Shown piece after piece: positions 32,016-43,448 of a DNA stretch of 64,000 bases (the stretch's first letter is position 1; the number at the start of each line of letters is the position of its first letter). Location of the stretch: contig NC_085137.1 of NCBI RefSeq assembly GCF_035046485.1, forward strand, positions 479,471,396 through 479,535,395, in the 5' to 3' direction. The notes beneath the pieces were generated by a model. The model searched no databases. It saw only the letters and a list, made by a program, of their open reading frames with translations, and had not been told where the DNA came from. The translations under genes and the position numbers were made by a program. The stretch comes from Aedes albopictus (lineage: Eukaryota > Arthropoda > Insecta > Diptera > Culicidae).

Positions 32016-33880
32016 GATGAGATTTTGTCGAGATACCATCCGAAATTCTTTCAGGGATTTCTTCAAGGATTCCTTTCTAGATGTTTTCCAGGATTCCTCT
32101 GCAGATGTTCCTTCCAGAATTCCTGCAAAGATTTCTTCTGGGATCTCTTCAGGGATTTCTGCAGGGATTGCTTTGGAAAAACTTGTAAGAATTCTTTTAG
32201 GTATTCTTGTCGATATTCCTGCTGGGAATCTTTCAAATATTCCTACCGGGCTTTATTTAAGAATTCCTTTAGAGACTCCTGCTTGGATTCCTTCTGGGAT
32301 TCCTCCCGAAAAGGAGTATGAAAGAGCATAGATTTATGCCGAGATTTTTTCAGGCAATCTGAGATATTCGTGTCGAACTTCCTGATGAGAATCCTTAAAA
32401 AATTCTTACAGAGATTCTACAATGATTTCTTCAGTAAATCCTTCCAAGATTTCTTCTATAATTTATCCAGTGATTTCTCCTCAGTCTTCAGCAGAGATTC
32501 CTACTGTGATTCTTCTATTAGGTACTTTCTAGGGGATACCTAAAGAAATTACTTCAGGGATTTCTGGCGGTATTGCCTTAGAACATCCTGAAGGGATTCT
32601 TTCAGGTTTCCTTAACCCTAAAAGGGATACCTGGGGTCCATTGGACCCCAGGCGCCTTTCAGAGCTCGTCTTTGATGGAACACACTCAGCGAGGTGACGA
32701 AACTGAGGCCATGAAGGTATCCCTTTTAGGGTTAAAGGATTCCTGCTGAAATTACTTCACGGATTCCTCCAGATATTGTTTAAAAGACTCGGTACCTACG
32801 GTAGTACATTTCAAAAGTGCAGATCTGCTTTCCGATACATCAGCTTCTTTCAAAGTTATTACAAAACTAGACTAATTGCTGATCTTTACTTTTGCTTTGG
32901 TGGATTGCTTTGTAGCCATAAAATACGTTCTACAGCTATGGAAGAAGGTTTTGTTTTTAAAATCAGTTATGGATTTTTGAAATGTTGGTCCCCATTTCTG
33001 CCGAGATATATTCAGAGAATCCTACTGGAATTCTCTTAGGTATACGTGCGTGGATTAAGCTGGTGTTCCATGAAAGATTTTCCAGTGAATGCTCTAGGGA
33101 TTCTTCTCGGAATTCCTTTATTATTCCTTCTGGCATTCCTGTCAAGCTTCCAGTCGGGATTCCTCCAAAAATTCTTCCAGATATCGCTCCCAGAATTCCT
33201 TTAAGGAATCCTGCCGGGTCTCTTTCATAGATTTCTGCCGGGATTGCATTGAAAAATCTTGATAGGATCTTATCAGGTGTTTTAATAGACATTTCTTTAT
33301 GGATTACTGCAGCAATTCCTTCAAAGATTGCTTCCAGGATTTCGTAGAGCATTCCTTTAGGGGCTCCTGCTAAGATTTTATGTGGGATTCCTCCTGGTAA
33401 TATTTCAAAGATTTCTTCAGGGAATTTCAATGGGAATCTCTAGGTATTCGCGTCAGGACTCCTGCTGGGGTCCTATCGAAGATTCTTTTCGTTTCTTCCT
33501 GTATTCTTTAAGGGATTTCTTCAATTATTCTTTCAGAGATTCCTGTCGAGTTTCCAACCGAGATTCCTCCCGTGATTGCTTTAGAGATCCTATCAGGGCT
33601 TCTCTACGGTATTTTTAACGGGGTAACTTCAGAAATTTGTTCTGTGATTTTCAGGGATTTCTAGAGAAAATCTTCAGGGATTGCTTGAATAATTTCTCTT
33701 AGTATCTTTCCAGGAATCTTGACGAATTTCTTTCGGGGATCATTTCCTGAATTCCTTCAGTGTTCTCTCTCTCGAGATTATTCAAGGATTCCTGTCGGAA
33801 TACCTTCGATGATTTCTTTCGGAATTATTTCTGGATTCCTTCAGGATTCCATGAGGGATTTCTCCAGGTATTCTACTATT
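32016..33880 (+). repeat. Degenerate 12-bp periodic array, about 1.8 kb
   Basis: Words of the type GGGATTTCTTCA and GGGATTCCTGC recur at 12-base spacing, often doubled to 24. Because 12 is a multiple of three, stretches stay open and translate to Gly-Ile-Pro-Ala and Gly-Phe-Leu-Gln style runs (104 codons at 32017-32331). I see these frames as a consequence of the repeat. The array is interrupted at 32612-32735 by a MITE and at about 32770-32980 by unrelated sequence. Confidence 0.75.
32616..32731 (-). mobile_element. piggyBac-type MITE, 116 bp, copy 2
   Basis: TTAA flanks both ends (32612-32615 and 32732-32735), and the termini are CCCTAAAAGGGATACC and its inverse. The interior is the inverse of copy 1 at 30616-30731, with few differences, including GAGCTCGTCTTTGATGGAAC. 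It lies in the 12-bp array. Confidence 0.9.
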
Positions 33881-33929
33881 GAGTTGCCCAATAATGTATT
33901 TATAAATTAGAAGTTCCTCTCTGTATTCC

Positions 33930-34450
33930 AAAAGTAGTTAGTAGTAACTAAATTATAACAAAACTTGCTTCATTTATTCAAAAAGATGTATAACAACATT
34001 TGTTATATTATGCATTATAATATAATTGCCTCTAACATAATTTCGTATCACGTTTGCAATGTTATATTTTTGGTAATGTTATATTTTTGGTAACAAAATT
34101 ATTTCAAAATTTATAACAGCATTTATGTTGTCGTGAAAGAAATTGACAATTTTTGTTATTTTGGTCACTCGAGCAAAAAAAAATATTACAGAACTTCTAA
34201 CAAATTTGTTCTGAAAAATATAACAGAACTTGTTATAATTTTGTTATGATTTCGCATGTTTAGCCTAACAAAATTTAATATAATCTTGTTATGATAGTAC
34301 CTCAACTTGTTATATTTTTGTTTAAATATGATCGATTTTTGTTAGATTTTTTATTATTTTAACTACTAACGGTACATGTTTTATAATAATGTTGTAACAA
34401 AAGTCATTGTAACAAAATAACACAACTTGTAATAATTTTGTTTTTGCGAT
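33930..34450. repeat. TTATAACAA-rich repeat, probable foldback element
   Basis: The words TTATAACA, TAACAAAA and their inverses recur more than a dozen times. AGTAGTTAGTAGTAAC near 33935 and TTAACTACTAACG near 34355 are inverted relatives. Exact ends and target duplications were not resolved. Confidence 0.5.
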
Positions 34451-34479
34451 CTAGTCGGGTAGACTTTTAATGGAGATTT

Positions 34480-35640
34480 AAATTGTGAGGCACTTAAGGC
34501 GGGTTAATTTTATCAATTAATATCCTTAAATATCAATTTTTATTCTATTGGTACTCTTAGAACTCGAATCAGGGAATTTTGGGGTGCGGGACCATTTGGA
34601 GATGCTGTCATTTTAGGCAATTTATTTATACCAATTGACTTAATTTTCGGTTCACGGCTGCGGCTAGACAATGCACGTTCTAAACCATGTCTCGAAAATT
34701 TACTCAATTGGAATAAAATTCACTGAGTTATAATATGAAAGTGCCGTTAATAGAACCCTCTGATCAAATTGTCTCGCACTCCATCTGAATTTCAATTTAT
34801 GAATAACCACAGTGGCTGATCCATGTGGCCACTACTGTAGTTTAGCTGCGGAAGCATGGGTCATGCGTCGCACGGCGCAAGGTACACGTGAGACAAAACG
34901 GCCGTAAAACACATCGTAAAAACGCTTGAATAACAATTCATATTCATATAATAACGAAACTCTCGCGGAACGGTGCGGCCTCTGGGCATGAGTTGCGCGC
35001 TTCATCTTCTTCGTCGTCCGAATTGGTACAATATCTAGGTCCGAAAAATGGACTGGAAAAACTATTCCACGGACAGGTAATTGGATAAATAAGCAATTAA
35101 AACTATTTCGCTACACATACAGAATTTTTAAAAACACCTTTTTCGTCGTTTTCGTCAGTGGCGGCCGACTGGCAGGATGGCAGACACTAGGACTGACGAC
35201 CGACGACCGACCGGTTCACACGGCGGTGGTGGTGGGCTGCTGCCTATGCCTCCCAGACCCAACCGACCGACCGACCGACCGTACCTGGCCGCACAATTTT
35301 CAAGAAAGCAATAAGTAATTAAAATATAAATAGGCTCGTATTTTGCACAATCCAGTCTGCTTTGTAAATATACACTACTGTAAGCGTTGTAGGTACATTA
35401 GAGCGCGAAATGTAAAGAAATGAAAAATAAATTTGCCCCCTCGCCGCCTCGCCTCGTGTTGGTCGCCGTGTCACCACCCACCACTCCTCTGCTGCTGGGT
35501 GGTAGTGACCGCGACCCGCGAACCGAGCTGGGGTCCCCCAAATGCTACCAAGTAAAGGTGAGGGAAGGTGAGGTGAGAGGCCGCCACTTTTGGTCGTCGT
35601 CGTTGTTGTCGTCGTAAGCTCAAACTGTATAAGTGCATTT
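34480..35640. other. GC-richer non-repetitive stretch
   Basis: This region mixes GC-rich blocks (34860-35000 and 35160-35300, with a CCGA microsatellite near 35262-35281) with AT-rich homeodomain-type words such as AAGCAATTAAAAC and AAGTAATTAAAAT. No long frame or mobile-element mark was seen. It could hold regulatory DNA or a non-coding exon; this is inference. Confidence 0.3.
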
Positions 35641-35983
35641 CAAAAGCTTTTTCAATGGGGTTGAAAACTTGACCTTAACTTGCACAGTATTTAAATGTTG
35701 GAAAAAGAGCATGGAGAATAGGAGAGGAAAAACTTTTTTGTGCATACTGTTGCAACTAATATGTACAGTGCATATAGAGACGGTGTTGTCGTTTAGTCTT
35801 CAGGCACGGTGAGGCTCATTGGTAGGTGAAAACCACATAATGCATAAGGAAAGTTATTTTGAAAACACTGGTATTGTTTCGTTGGAAATAACGTCCATAT
35901 CCACAGTATTGACAAATTTACATTGCCTTCAAGAATAAACTACGTATTTTTTTTATTTTAAGTACAACAACATAGTTAGCCGG

Positions 35984-36295
35984 GGACCGTGGCGCAGTGG
36001 CTACACGTTCGCTTCATAAGCGAATGGTCATGGGTTCGATCCCAGCCCCGGCACTTCGTCAGTTGCTCTTCCCCCCGAGAGCGGCTGGCGCTTTGACCCT
36101 CTTCTGAGCTCTCATAGCTCAAACGGACCCGGATAATTGGATATCGGCGAACGGCAACCCATAATGGACGACCCCCAATCGGACTGGAAAAGAAACAACA
36201 GCCACGCATCATTTCATCATCGTGCTCATCATTCTACCAAGGACAGGGTAGAAAAGTGAAAGCAGCACAAAGGCAAACCAGTTCGAATAAAAATA
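35984..36295 (+). mobile_element. SINE with an intact tRNA-like head (CAT anticodon)
   Basis: The head 35984-36054 can be folded as a cloverleaf. The 7-bp acceptor stem is GCCGGGG/CCCCGGC, the anticodon stem TTCGC/GCGAA encloses loop TTCATAA (anticodon CAT), and the T arm contains the box B GGTTCGATCCC. The box A region is TGGCGCAGTGG. A body of about 240 bp unrelated to tRNA follows (36055-36295). This looks like a polymerase III-transcribed SINE derived from a Met-type tRNA rather than a working tRNA gene, because the body follows directly with no T-run terminator. No target duplication was identified. Confidence 0.75.
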
Positions 36296-36649
36296 CACAT
36301 AATACAGTGGTACAAGTTCGTTTTTGCAATTTCTCATCGTAATAGGCTGTTTTACCTCACGCAAATCTGACAGGAAAAGGCCTATTTTCCCACACCAAGC
36401 AAACAGTGATGTAATGGTTCATTACAGCACTGATTTGCGTTGCGTAATGAACCATTACAGCACTGTTTTCAGTTTTGATTAATTTTTAGTTTCTTTGTAG
36501 ACGCTGTTTTGAAAAATTGTGACAACTACACAGCATAACCTGCTATGGTCAGATTTTCTTAAACAAGGCTATGAACATCAGTGTGCAGTTTGATGGAAAA
36601 ATTTTGTTAAAAACTATCCTCAAGCGGTAATTTATGAAATTGCAAAAAA

Positions 36650-36780
36650 CCTGGTACGCAACTCGGTGCAGAACTCGATTTTTACAGCACTAGTCGTAAT
36701 TATCCAACTCGGCAAGCCTCGTTGGATAAATGTACGACTCGTGCTGTAAAAATCCTCATTCTGCACCTTGTTGCGTAAAA
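36650..36780. repeat. Hairpin repeat, probable MITE core
   Basis: GATTTTTACAGCACTAGTCG and its inverse (CGACTCGTGCTGTAAAAATC) flank a loop near 36710-36725, with GGTGCAG/CTGCACC further out. Just upstream, GTAATGGTTCATTAC (36411) and its inverse form (36455), each followed by AGCACTG, suggest the element begins near 36400. Confidence 0.55.
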
Positions 36781-39497
36781 TACTATTAAACGCACATACT
36801 TCTCAAAACATTCTCTTTATGTTGCTGCATATTAAAATTAATGATAATGGTGTTCTAAATACCACTAGTGATAGTACTTGCAAGCGAAACCTATGAAACC
36901 ATACCGACAGAAATGTTGGTATTTTTGGGTTGATTTCTTGTACTGACAGTACAAATAATATGACAAAACTAAATTGAGAATCGTGTAATAAACATTAAAT
37001 TTGTTTTATTCCTTGCTAGATATTGACATTACTGCGACTAATACCTCATTTCATTTGGATTTGAATTTTTATGCTTTCATAAACAAAAAAAAATAATCGG
37101 GCTTCTCAGTTCAAAATCAATGTTATGGAGAATCAGAGTGTTCAATCGATAAGGGCACTGAAACATGCATACATCTCTGCGCGTACATTTGAGGAGCCCA
37201 GATGCAAAGGGGTGTAAGTAACCATTTTGTCGATTTTGAGCTGAGCATATCAATAATTTGAGCAATTCAGGATTTTTTTAGGATTATTTTTACGATTATT
37301 TTAGAAAAATTACAATAAATCGGAGAAAATTGGCGCGATTCTGAAACTTAATACATTTTATATGGATTAAACAATTGGTGGAAAACTTTACACCTCATCT
37401 ACTCAAAACTAAATTGTTGTCACTTACAGCCCTTTGTTTCTTACCCTCTCATTGTGTTCGAATCAATTTTAATTTGTGTTTTTTTTTTTCATAAATACAT
37501 TCCGACGTCTGGTGCAGTAGAAAATGCTTAGATAATTTATTTCAAGACCCCTTTTTTCAGAAAATTGTTCAAAAACTGTTTTTAACTGTTGTTAACAGTT
37601 TTCAAAAAAAAACATTCTTAAATATATCAAAAACTATATTTTCCCATTTGACCCCCACAGCAAAACAAAATCCTAAAAAAATACCACGGCTTTTCTACTA
37701 TAAAAATTCTTCAGCCCAAATCACGAATATATAAATCTTAATAGAATGTCAACGTATATTTATTTCCTACAAGAGTTCCCAAATAATTATATTACAGCAC
37801 ATGATTTCTGCCTATAAACCTTTAAACAAACTGGCTTGAAGAAGTTTTTTTCTGTTTCTGCATATTATAAGAATTCCATATGGAATTGGCCAAACTGATT
37901 TTTTCCAGAGATTCTTGAACAATTTCATCTAAAATCATTTTTAGAGATTTAATTACTTTTTCATATTAATTCACTGGTTGCATCCATACGTCTACACAGT
38001 CGCATTTTCAAAAATCTTAAGAATATAAAAATACAAAACATTCAAAATATTATTTAGATGTTTTCGAATGAAATTCAATAAATGGAAACATAAACAAACA
38101 ATAGTCACTATACATAACACATCCAAACAATTTTGTCATAATTTCTGGAACAGTTTTAGAAATAGTCATTTATGAATTCATTTATGATGGAATTTCCTAA
38201 GATATATTCTATCAAATTCTTTAAAAATAGAGAAAAACAAATATTTCAGAAATTTCGTTAGCATTTCTACTGTTAATACTTTTCTTGGTTTTCCAAGTTC
38301 TTAAATAAATACCGCAGCATTAGCAGCAGAGCTTCTTCAGGATTAGTTGTTGAAAAACAATAAGCTTCACATTTAACAACTTTCAAATTTTGATAAAAAT
38401 TCATCTAAAAGTTTTACAAGATTTTTCAAGAGATTTTTATGATTTTTTACATGCGTCGCCAAATTTCACTAGAACTTGAGAAGGACCCGTGAGGATGAAC
38501 ATGGCAGAAAATCCTTGAAAATAGATAGAAAAAATTAAAAGAACTCAATAAACAATATTTCTGATTTTTTTTTTATATTTTTCAAAAAAATGTAAAAAAA
38601 AATCAATTCAATGACTGTAATGTTTCAATTATAAATTATTTTATCACTATTTTGATTACTTTAGTCACTAAAGTCAATATTGCTTTGCTTCAAAATCGTT
38701 GCAAGACCTTAGTTTAAAGAAAATGTGATAAATTGCGATACCCTTCTGAATATGTGAACTGATTTTCTGAAGGATATCCAAGGACGTTTCTACTACTTCC
38801 TACAAAAATTCTCACTCAGATCTCTCACGAAAATTAAATCAGGACTCGCACCAGCATTTCTTTGCCAAAATGATCTTGTAGATTGCATTTGAAATATATC
38901 GAAAGATTCCCAAAATTTTTGAAATAGATATCCTATTCTTTTAAAAGTTTCCCAGAAAAGCCTAAGTCATTTTTATTAGAACTGATTTACTTTTCGAAAA
39001 TAGCTCTGAAACAACCCTCGAAGAATCATAACAGTTTTGTTCATAGTGTTATTTACAAGAGAAATACTGGATAAATATGCTGGAATTTATGAAAAAGCTG
39101 TATTAATACAAGAGGTTTGTCAAACAAATAAGTTCTTACTAGGGGGATTATTTACACAATTCATCTTCTGCATATTACCTGGAATACGAAATATTCTTAG
39201 AAATTCATGGAACAATATTTGTATGAATTATAAAAGGTTTTGAAATAATTATTTGTTTGGTAGTTTTTACAATCAATCTCGTAAATTTTCTGAGAAAAAT
39301 CTTGTAGTAGTACTGAAAAAGCCACAAAAACTCCTTTGAAAAGTTTTTGTTTTTGGAAACTGTTGAGGTTGATTTAATGAAAACAGTCTTCTTCAAAGAT
39401 GGTCCTAAAAATCAGAATAATTTTCAGGAGAATTCACCTCATAAGCAAACCCTAAGAATTTTTCGAATAAAGTAGATAAAGCTCCTTATAAGAGGCT
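36781..39497. other. AT-rich spacer, no gene recognised
   Basis: More than 2.7 kb of AT-rich DNA with only short frames. No repeat unit, tRNA head or coding remnant was found by eye. Confidence 0.4.
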
Positions 39498-39839
39498 CCC
39501 AGCTAATACCGCGTTGCATACGATATTCCGTAGGTCGGCTCCAGAGGCACGTATACGATGTTACATAGGATGCAAAAGTGGAGGCCATATGCATACATGC
39601 ACGCAACCTGAGATTGGCAGATTCTAATACAATTGGGTATGAAACATATACAAATATTGTATTAGGGCCTTGCAAATACAAAAATTGGTAGGTGGCAGTA
39701 TACCAAAAATTGTATTGGCTTCCTAGAATCTGGAAAAGGAAAATTTCGCATGTGTGCGTGTGCTCTGTCGCACTGGTTTCTCATTATTTGTTCTATTTTT
39801 AGACTGATCATGGCAGCAGCGGCGGCATCAAACACCAAT

Positions 39840-39945
39840 ACATATTTAAAAAGAAATACGGGCGGCGGCGGGAATCGAACCGAGATACAATATCATGGTG
39901 ATACACAGTATCCTGCGCTCTAGCCAGCACGGCTAGAACTGCACA
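39840..39945 (-). mobile_element. tRNA-like SINE head
   Basis: On the minus strand TAGCCGTGCTGGCTAGAGCG (box A region) is followed about 45 bases later by GGTTCGATTCCCGC (box B). This is the internal polymerase III promoter layout of a tRNA-derived SINE. The body and target duplications were not defined. Confidence 0.55.
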
Positions 39946-40786
39946 TGAATAGACAAGAGGCTGAAAGCTATCATGATCAACACAAACGTGGCTTGGTGAT
40001 GGAAGTGATACAGCCGCCACACTGCACAATGGGTCCAGAGCCGTATTTGCGAAGACAAAACTGTTTATGCTTCAGCCTCAAGTTTTTAGACACATATTGT
40101 GTTTTAGAAAGTTTATTTTCAATTGTTGACCCTATTCCCTATTATTGTTATGTTAGTGTGGTTCGTCTAGTTAAACTGATTCAAAAATCTGCTTTCTAAT
40201 AATTGTATTTGCGATGCCATGATGGATGGTGATGGATCGTTTAATTAGAAATTCCACCAATAAACGGCAAATTCTAAATTTCTTATATCTCAGGACTCTC
40301 ACCACTGAGAATGTTGGTGTCTTCGACAACGTTGTTAAGTGAGTCAAGGGCTTACAGTTAATGGTCCACTAGGCGGCGCTAGTTACACATTTGCAAAATC
40401 ATTCAAATGTTTGATATTTTTTCGTGAAGTAATCAACAAGCTGTAAGTTTGTTTTCTTTGAACGTGTCTGAGTCAAGTCAAAGGTTTTTCAAAGAGCTAT
40501 GTATTAGTCATAATTGTGCAATGTCGCATTTCATTCGGTTCACTTGATCCAGAGAACGAAGAACTAGTTTTTGATCCAATTAAACGAAGAACTAGTTTTT
40601 GACTTTCGTTTATCAAATTACTGTACCTTAGGACTAAGCGAACCGAATTAAATTAAATTTTGAAAGTTTGTGACTAATGTATTGGTCTTCATGTATCGTT
40701 GGACTCGACTAAAATATGACCAAAGGCAAAAAAGTTGCAATTTATTGATAACTTTTCGAAAAGTTCTAATGATTCGAATGTTTTAT

Positions 40787-40832
40787 CCAAGGGCTGAAAG
40801 TCTCTTGAATAAAGACAAATCAATCAAATCAA
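40787..40832 (+). mobile_element. 46-bp retroelement tail insertion
   Basis: The insert contains AAGGGCTGAAAGTCTCTTG and ends in CAAATCAATC units. It is flanked by the 13-bp direct repeat TCGAATGTTTTAT (40774-40786 and 40833-40845). It is the same 3' end seen at 23415-26873 on the other strand. The size shows how short a target-primed insertion can be. Confidence 0.88.
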
Positions 40833-41413
40833 TCGAATGTTTTATTTTTGTAAATTTGCTAAAACTTTGTAAAACATTCTGATATTGTATAGAGAATAAT
40901 TAATCAGCAGATTTTTGGATAAGCCACACTTGATTGACCGTAATCATTTCACAATAATGAAAAAAAAGCAATAACAGAACTTGGCAGAAACATTTTTGTC
41001 TTCGTAAATACGACTCTAGACCCATTGTGCACTGAAAAGCCCGCATCCAGCAGGTTGCTGTTTGCAAGTGGAAAATTCCATGTAGACAATAGGACGCGAA
41101 GCTCAGCAGCGAAGCGAAAGTTATTTTTAGACGCAACCCGGTTCAACTTCTCGGGTTTCAATGGAGGTGTTTGTGTGTAGTGGTATGGAAGCTATGGAAC
41201 CGTGCAGCGCATCTTAATACAACGAATGGATTATGATTTATCACATTTTCTGTACGTTTTTAATACATAAATTGGTAGAAAAGGCATATCTCAATTTTTG
41301 GTAGCTTTTCTTGTTTTGCGTGATGCTTCTATTTAACCTCGTGTAAAGTGTGCGTATATCGCCCCCACTTTTGCATCTTATGCAACATCATATACGATCG
41401 TGTGTTTGCTGGG

Positions 41414-42374
41414 CTCTTAAAAAATCTGCCAGATTTTCTTTGGAATGAGCTTAAACCAAATAACGACAAATTCTTCTAACATGCCACCACAAAATATCTC
41501 AATATTTATACTTGAAAGAGTGGTAGGAGATCCGGTGTTATGGCTGGGTCGCCATAGATCTACGACCGAATCGTAATCCTGACAAACTTAAAAGATGTGA
41601 CATTTTTTTCTGACCAATAGTAGTAAGTTTAATTGGAAGGGGAGTGAAGCCGCATGTAGTGTGAAAAACTAGCTCAGAGCTTAAAACATTCTGATTGATT
41701 ATAAAAAAAAACTCGTCAAAGTTTTAAACATGCTCTTTGACCATTTTTTTTTGTATTTTCAATATGTTATTTCGTGAGAGGATACTGTAAGTATAGGAAA
41801 ATTTTAGCTAATTGGTATCAAATTTCGTCTGAGTTCTCACGAAATTCTGTCTCTAAATTCTCGCGCAAAATTTCGAGCTGACATGCCGCAGAGAACTGGA
41901 GATTTTACTTAAAACAACTTTTACAATATCCTTAATGGACTTTTAAAGGTTATGGAATTCCTTGACGGTTGACCGTGTAATTTTACTGCAATTTACTAAT
42001 ACTTTTTTTTTTAAATAATGTAGATAGAAATAGAAAAAAATGGCATGCCATTCAATGCATCTCACTGAAGTGTGGAGAAAATTCATAGAGAAGTATTAAG
42101 ATGAATTACTTTATGAATATTTCCAAGAGTTCTTCTAAAGATCTTTTGGAGTTTAGTGTTCCCTAAAAAGCTTAATAATATTTACAAAAAAAATGGTCTA
42201 TTTCTTTCCATTAAAAATCCTAAAAAAATTTCTTTTGAGATTTGTTTTTCCAAAATACTTTCAAATTATTAGTTTTACAAATATATCCCTTGAAATTTCC
42301 AAAAGCAGGTATTTCAAGCAGTTTTACGAACTTTAAAAACAGATTTTTTTATGATCGTTAAAAAGTTATTCGGT
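41414..42374. other. AT-rich spacer, no gene recognised
   Basis: No convincing frame or repeat was found. Confidence 0.4.
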
Positions 42375-42404
42375 AATCCCAAATCCAAAAAGTTTCAAGT
42401 TTCA

Positions 42405-42481
42405 AGACGAGCTTGGTGGTCTAGTGGCTACCGCTTCTGATTCATATGCAGAAGGTCCTGGGTTCAATCCCTGGCTCGTCC
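42405..42481 (+). promoter_or_regulatory. tRNA-like head with polymerase III boxes A and B
   Basis: The acceptor arms GACGAGC/GCTCGTC pair over 7 bp. Box A is TGGTCTAGTGG and box B is GGTTCAATCCC. The anticodon arm CTTCTG/CAGAAG encloses a loop with CAT. The loop is two bases too long for a normal tRNA, which argues for a SINE promoter rather than a tRNA gene. Confidence 0.8.
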
Positions 42482-42514
42482 CTTTCCTTCTACTTTGTAT
42501 CTTTCTATCTACTT

Positions 42515-42520
42515 TCTCTC

Positions 42521-42552
<32 letters not shown>
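42515..42552. repeat. CT microsatellite
   Basis: Nearly pure (TC)n run inside the tRNA-headed element, which may have grown after insertion. It produces low-complexity Leu/Ser frames that should be ignored. Confidence 0.95.
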
Positions 42553-42555
<3 letters not shown>

Positions 42556-42672
42556 CATATACATCTCATGTATATTCGTATGTTCGTAGCGATCGCTAGA
42601 ACCAGAAACGGATTGAAAAAAAGCCGTTTCTTTTCCTTCCAACTTTCATCACAGCACAGTGTCAATCTATCA

Positions 42673-42885
42673 TATTCTTCATTACACCAACAAAGCTAGC
42701 CATGAAAATGTTTGACACTTTACAGGTCATTTTGACAGACCACACATATGCACGAGAAAGACAGATCATAAATTCTACTTTATCGATCTTGTTGCCGTCC
42801 TTTTCAAGCTCATGTTACATCTGTCAAAATGACCTGAGATCTGTCATTCATTTTGAGGTTAGGTTCGTTGGTGTAATAAAGAATA
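42673..42885. mobile_element. Foldback MITE, 213 bp, inside the tRNA-headed element
   Basis: TATTCTTCATTACACCAAC at the left is inverted at the right (GTTGGTGTAATAAAGAATA). An inner exact pair AGGTCATTTTGACAGA/TCTGTCAAAATGACCT follows. The arms total about 65 bp each with mismatches. Target duplications are unclear because the ends are themselves AT-rich. Confidence 0.75.
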
Positions 42886-43188
42886 ACGCCTACAAGTTAT
42901 GCAACCAAAGCGGACTGTGCTGCTTCACAGTAATCTTCACACAATCTATCGCTTTACGCCTGGCATGGTTCATGTGCCAAAAATAATCATTTCCCACCAC
43001 CAACATCCGCATGACCTTGTGCAGGCGCAGAGGATTCAACGGCCTGATATGGGCAAGCGATTGCATTCATCACTTCCCTCCTCTTCCCCATTGACCTGCA
43101 ACCTGACGCAGCAGGCGCCATTGTCGCCTAAAAATACAAGACCACCAACGCTCACACACTGAAGATGCCTGTTAGTCCCAAGCAGCTA

Positions 43189-43327
43189 CACCGAGAAAAA
43201 TTTCTACTCAAATTGGCAATTGGCAATGGGTTGTCCCACTTTTAACGGAAACTGAGTAAGAAAACAAAAGATTTTTCGATTTCTGAGTAAGACCAACTCA
43301 GTCACTGAGTAGAATTTTTTCCCTGTG
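43189..43327. mobile_element. TA-target MITE, 139 bp, with CACNGNGAAAAA ends
   Basis: The left end CACCGAGAAAAATTTCTACT matches the inverse of the right end, CACAGGGAAAAAATTCTACT, with 19 of 22 bases equal over the full 22-bp repeat. TA flanks both ends (43187-43188 and 43328-43329). The related element at 51300 lacks this insert at the same place, which confirms both the borders and the TA duplication. Confidence 0.92.
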
Positions 43328-43448
43328 TATCTCATTGGTTCCTTGTGTGAGTGTAGTTGATATGGCGATACTGGAGTAGCAACTGCGGGCGGTCAATCAA
43401 GCTCATACTCAAGCTCAATCCCAAATCCAAAAAGTTTCAAGGTGTTTC

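Larger units (their letters stand above)
39498..41413. mobile_element. Nested inverted-repeat element, 1.9 kb
   Basis: Outer arms at about 39498-39620 and 41335-41413 share GATGCAAAAGTGG/CCACTTTTGCATC and CCCAGC/GCTGGG ends. A second inverted pair lies inside at 40021-40200 and 40890-41034, sharing TGCACAATGGGTC and CGAAGACAAAA. The nested layout suggests one element inside another, or one long imperfect foldback. No transposase frame was found. Confidence 0.55.
42400..43416 (+). mobile_element. tRNA-headed retroelement with a LINE-like 3' end
   Basis: A perfect 25-bp direct repeat flanks the element (42375-42399 and 43417-43441). It opens with a tRNA-like head, then a CT-rich part, a foldback MITE, unique DNA, and a 3' part ending in CTCATACTCAAGCTC units. 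Its last stretch (CAGCAGGCGCCATTGTCGCC, AGTCCCAAG, CATTGGTTCCTTGTG, GAGTAGCAACT) aligns with the 3' end of the element at 50061-51410. A tRNA head joined to a LINE-like tail is the SINE blueprint, enlarged here by later insertions. Confidence 0.82.

Noticed and set aside
42405..42481. Functional tRNA gene
   Set aside because: The anticodon loop is too long, a retroelement body follows without a T-run terminator, and target duplications bound the whole unit.
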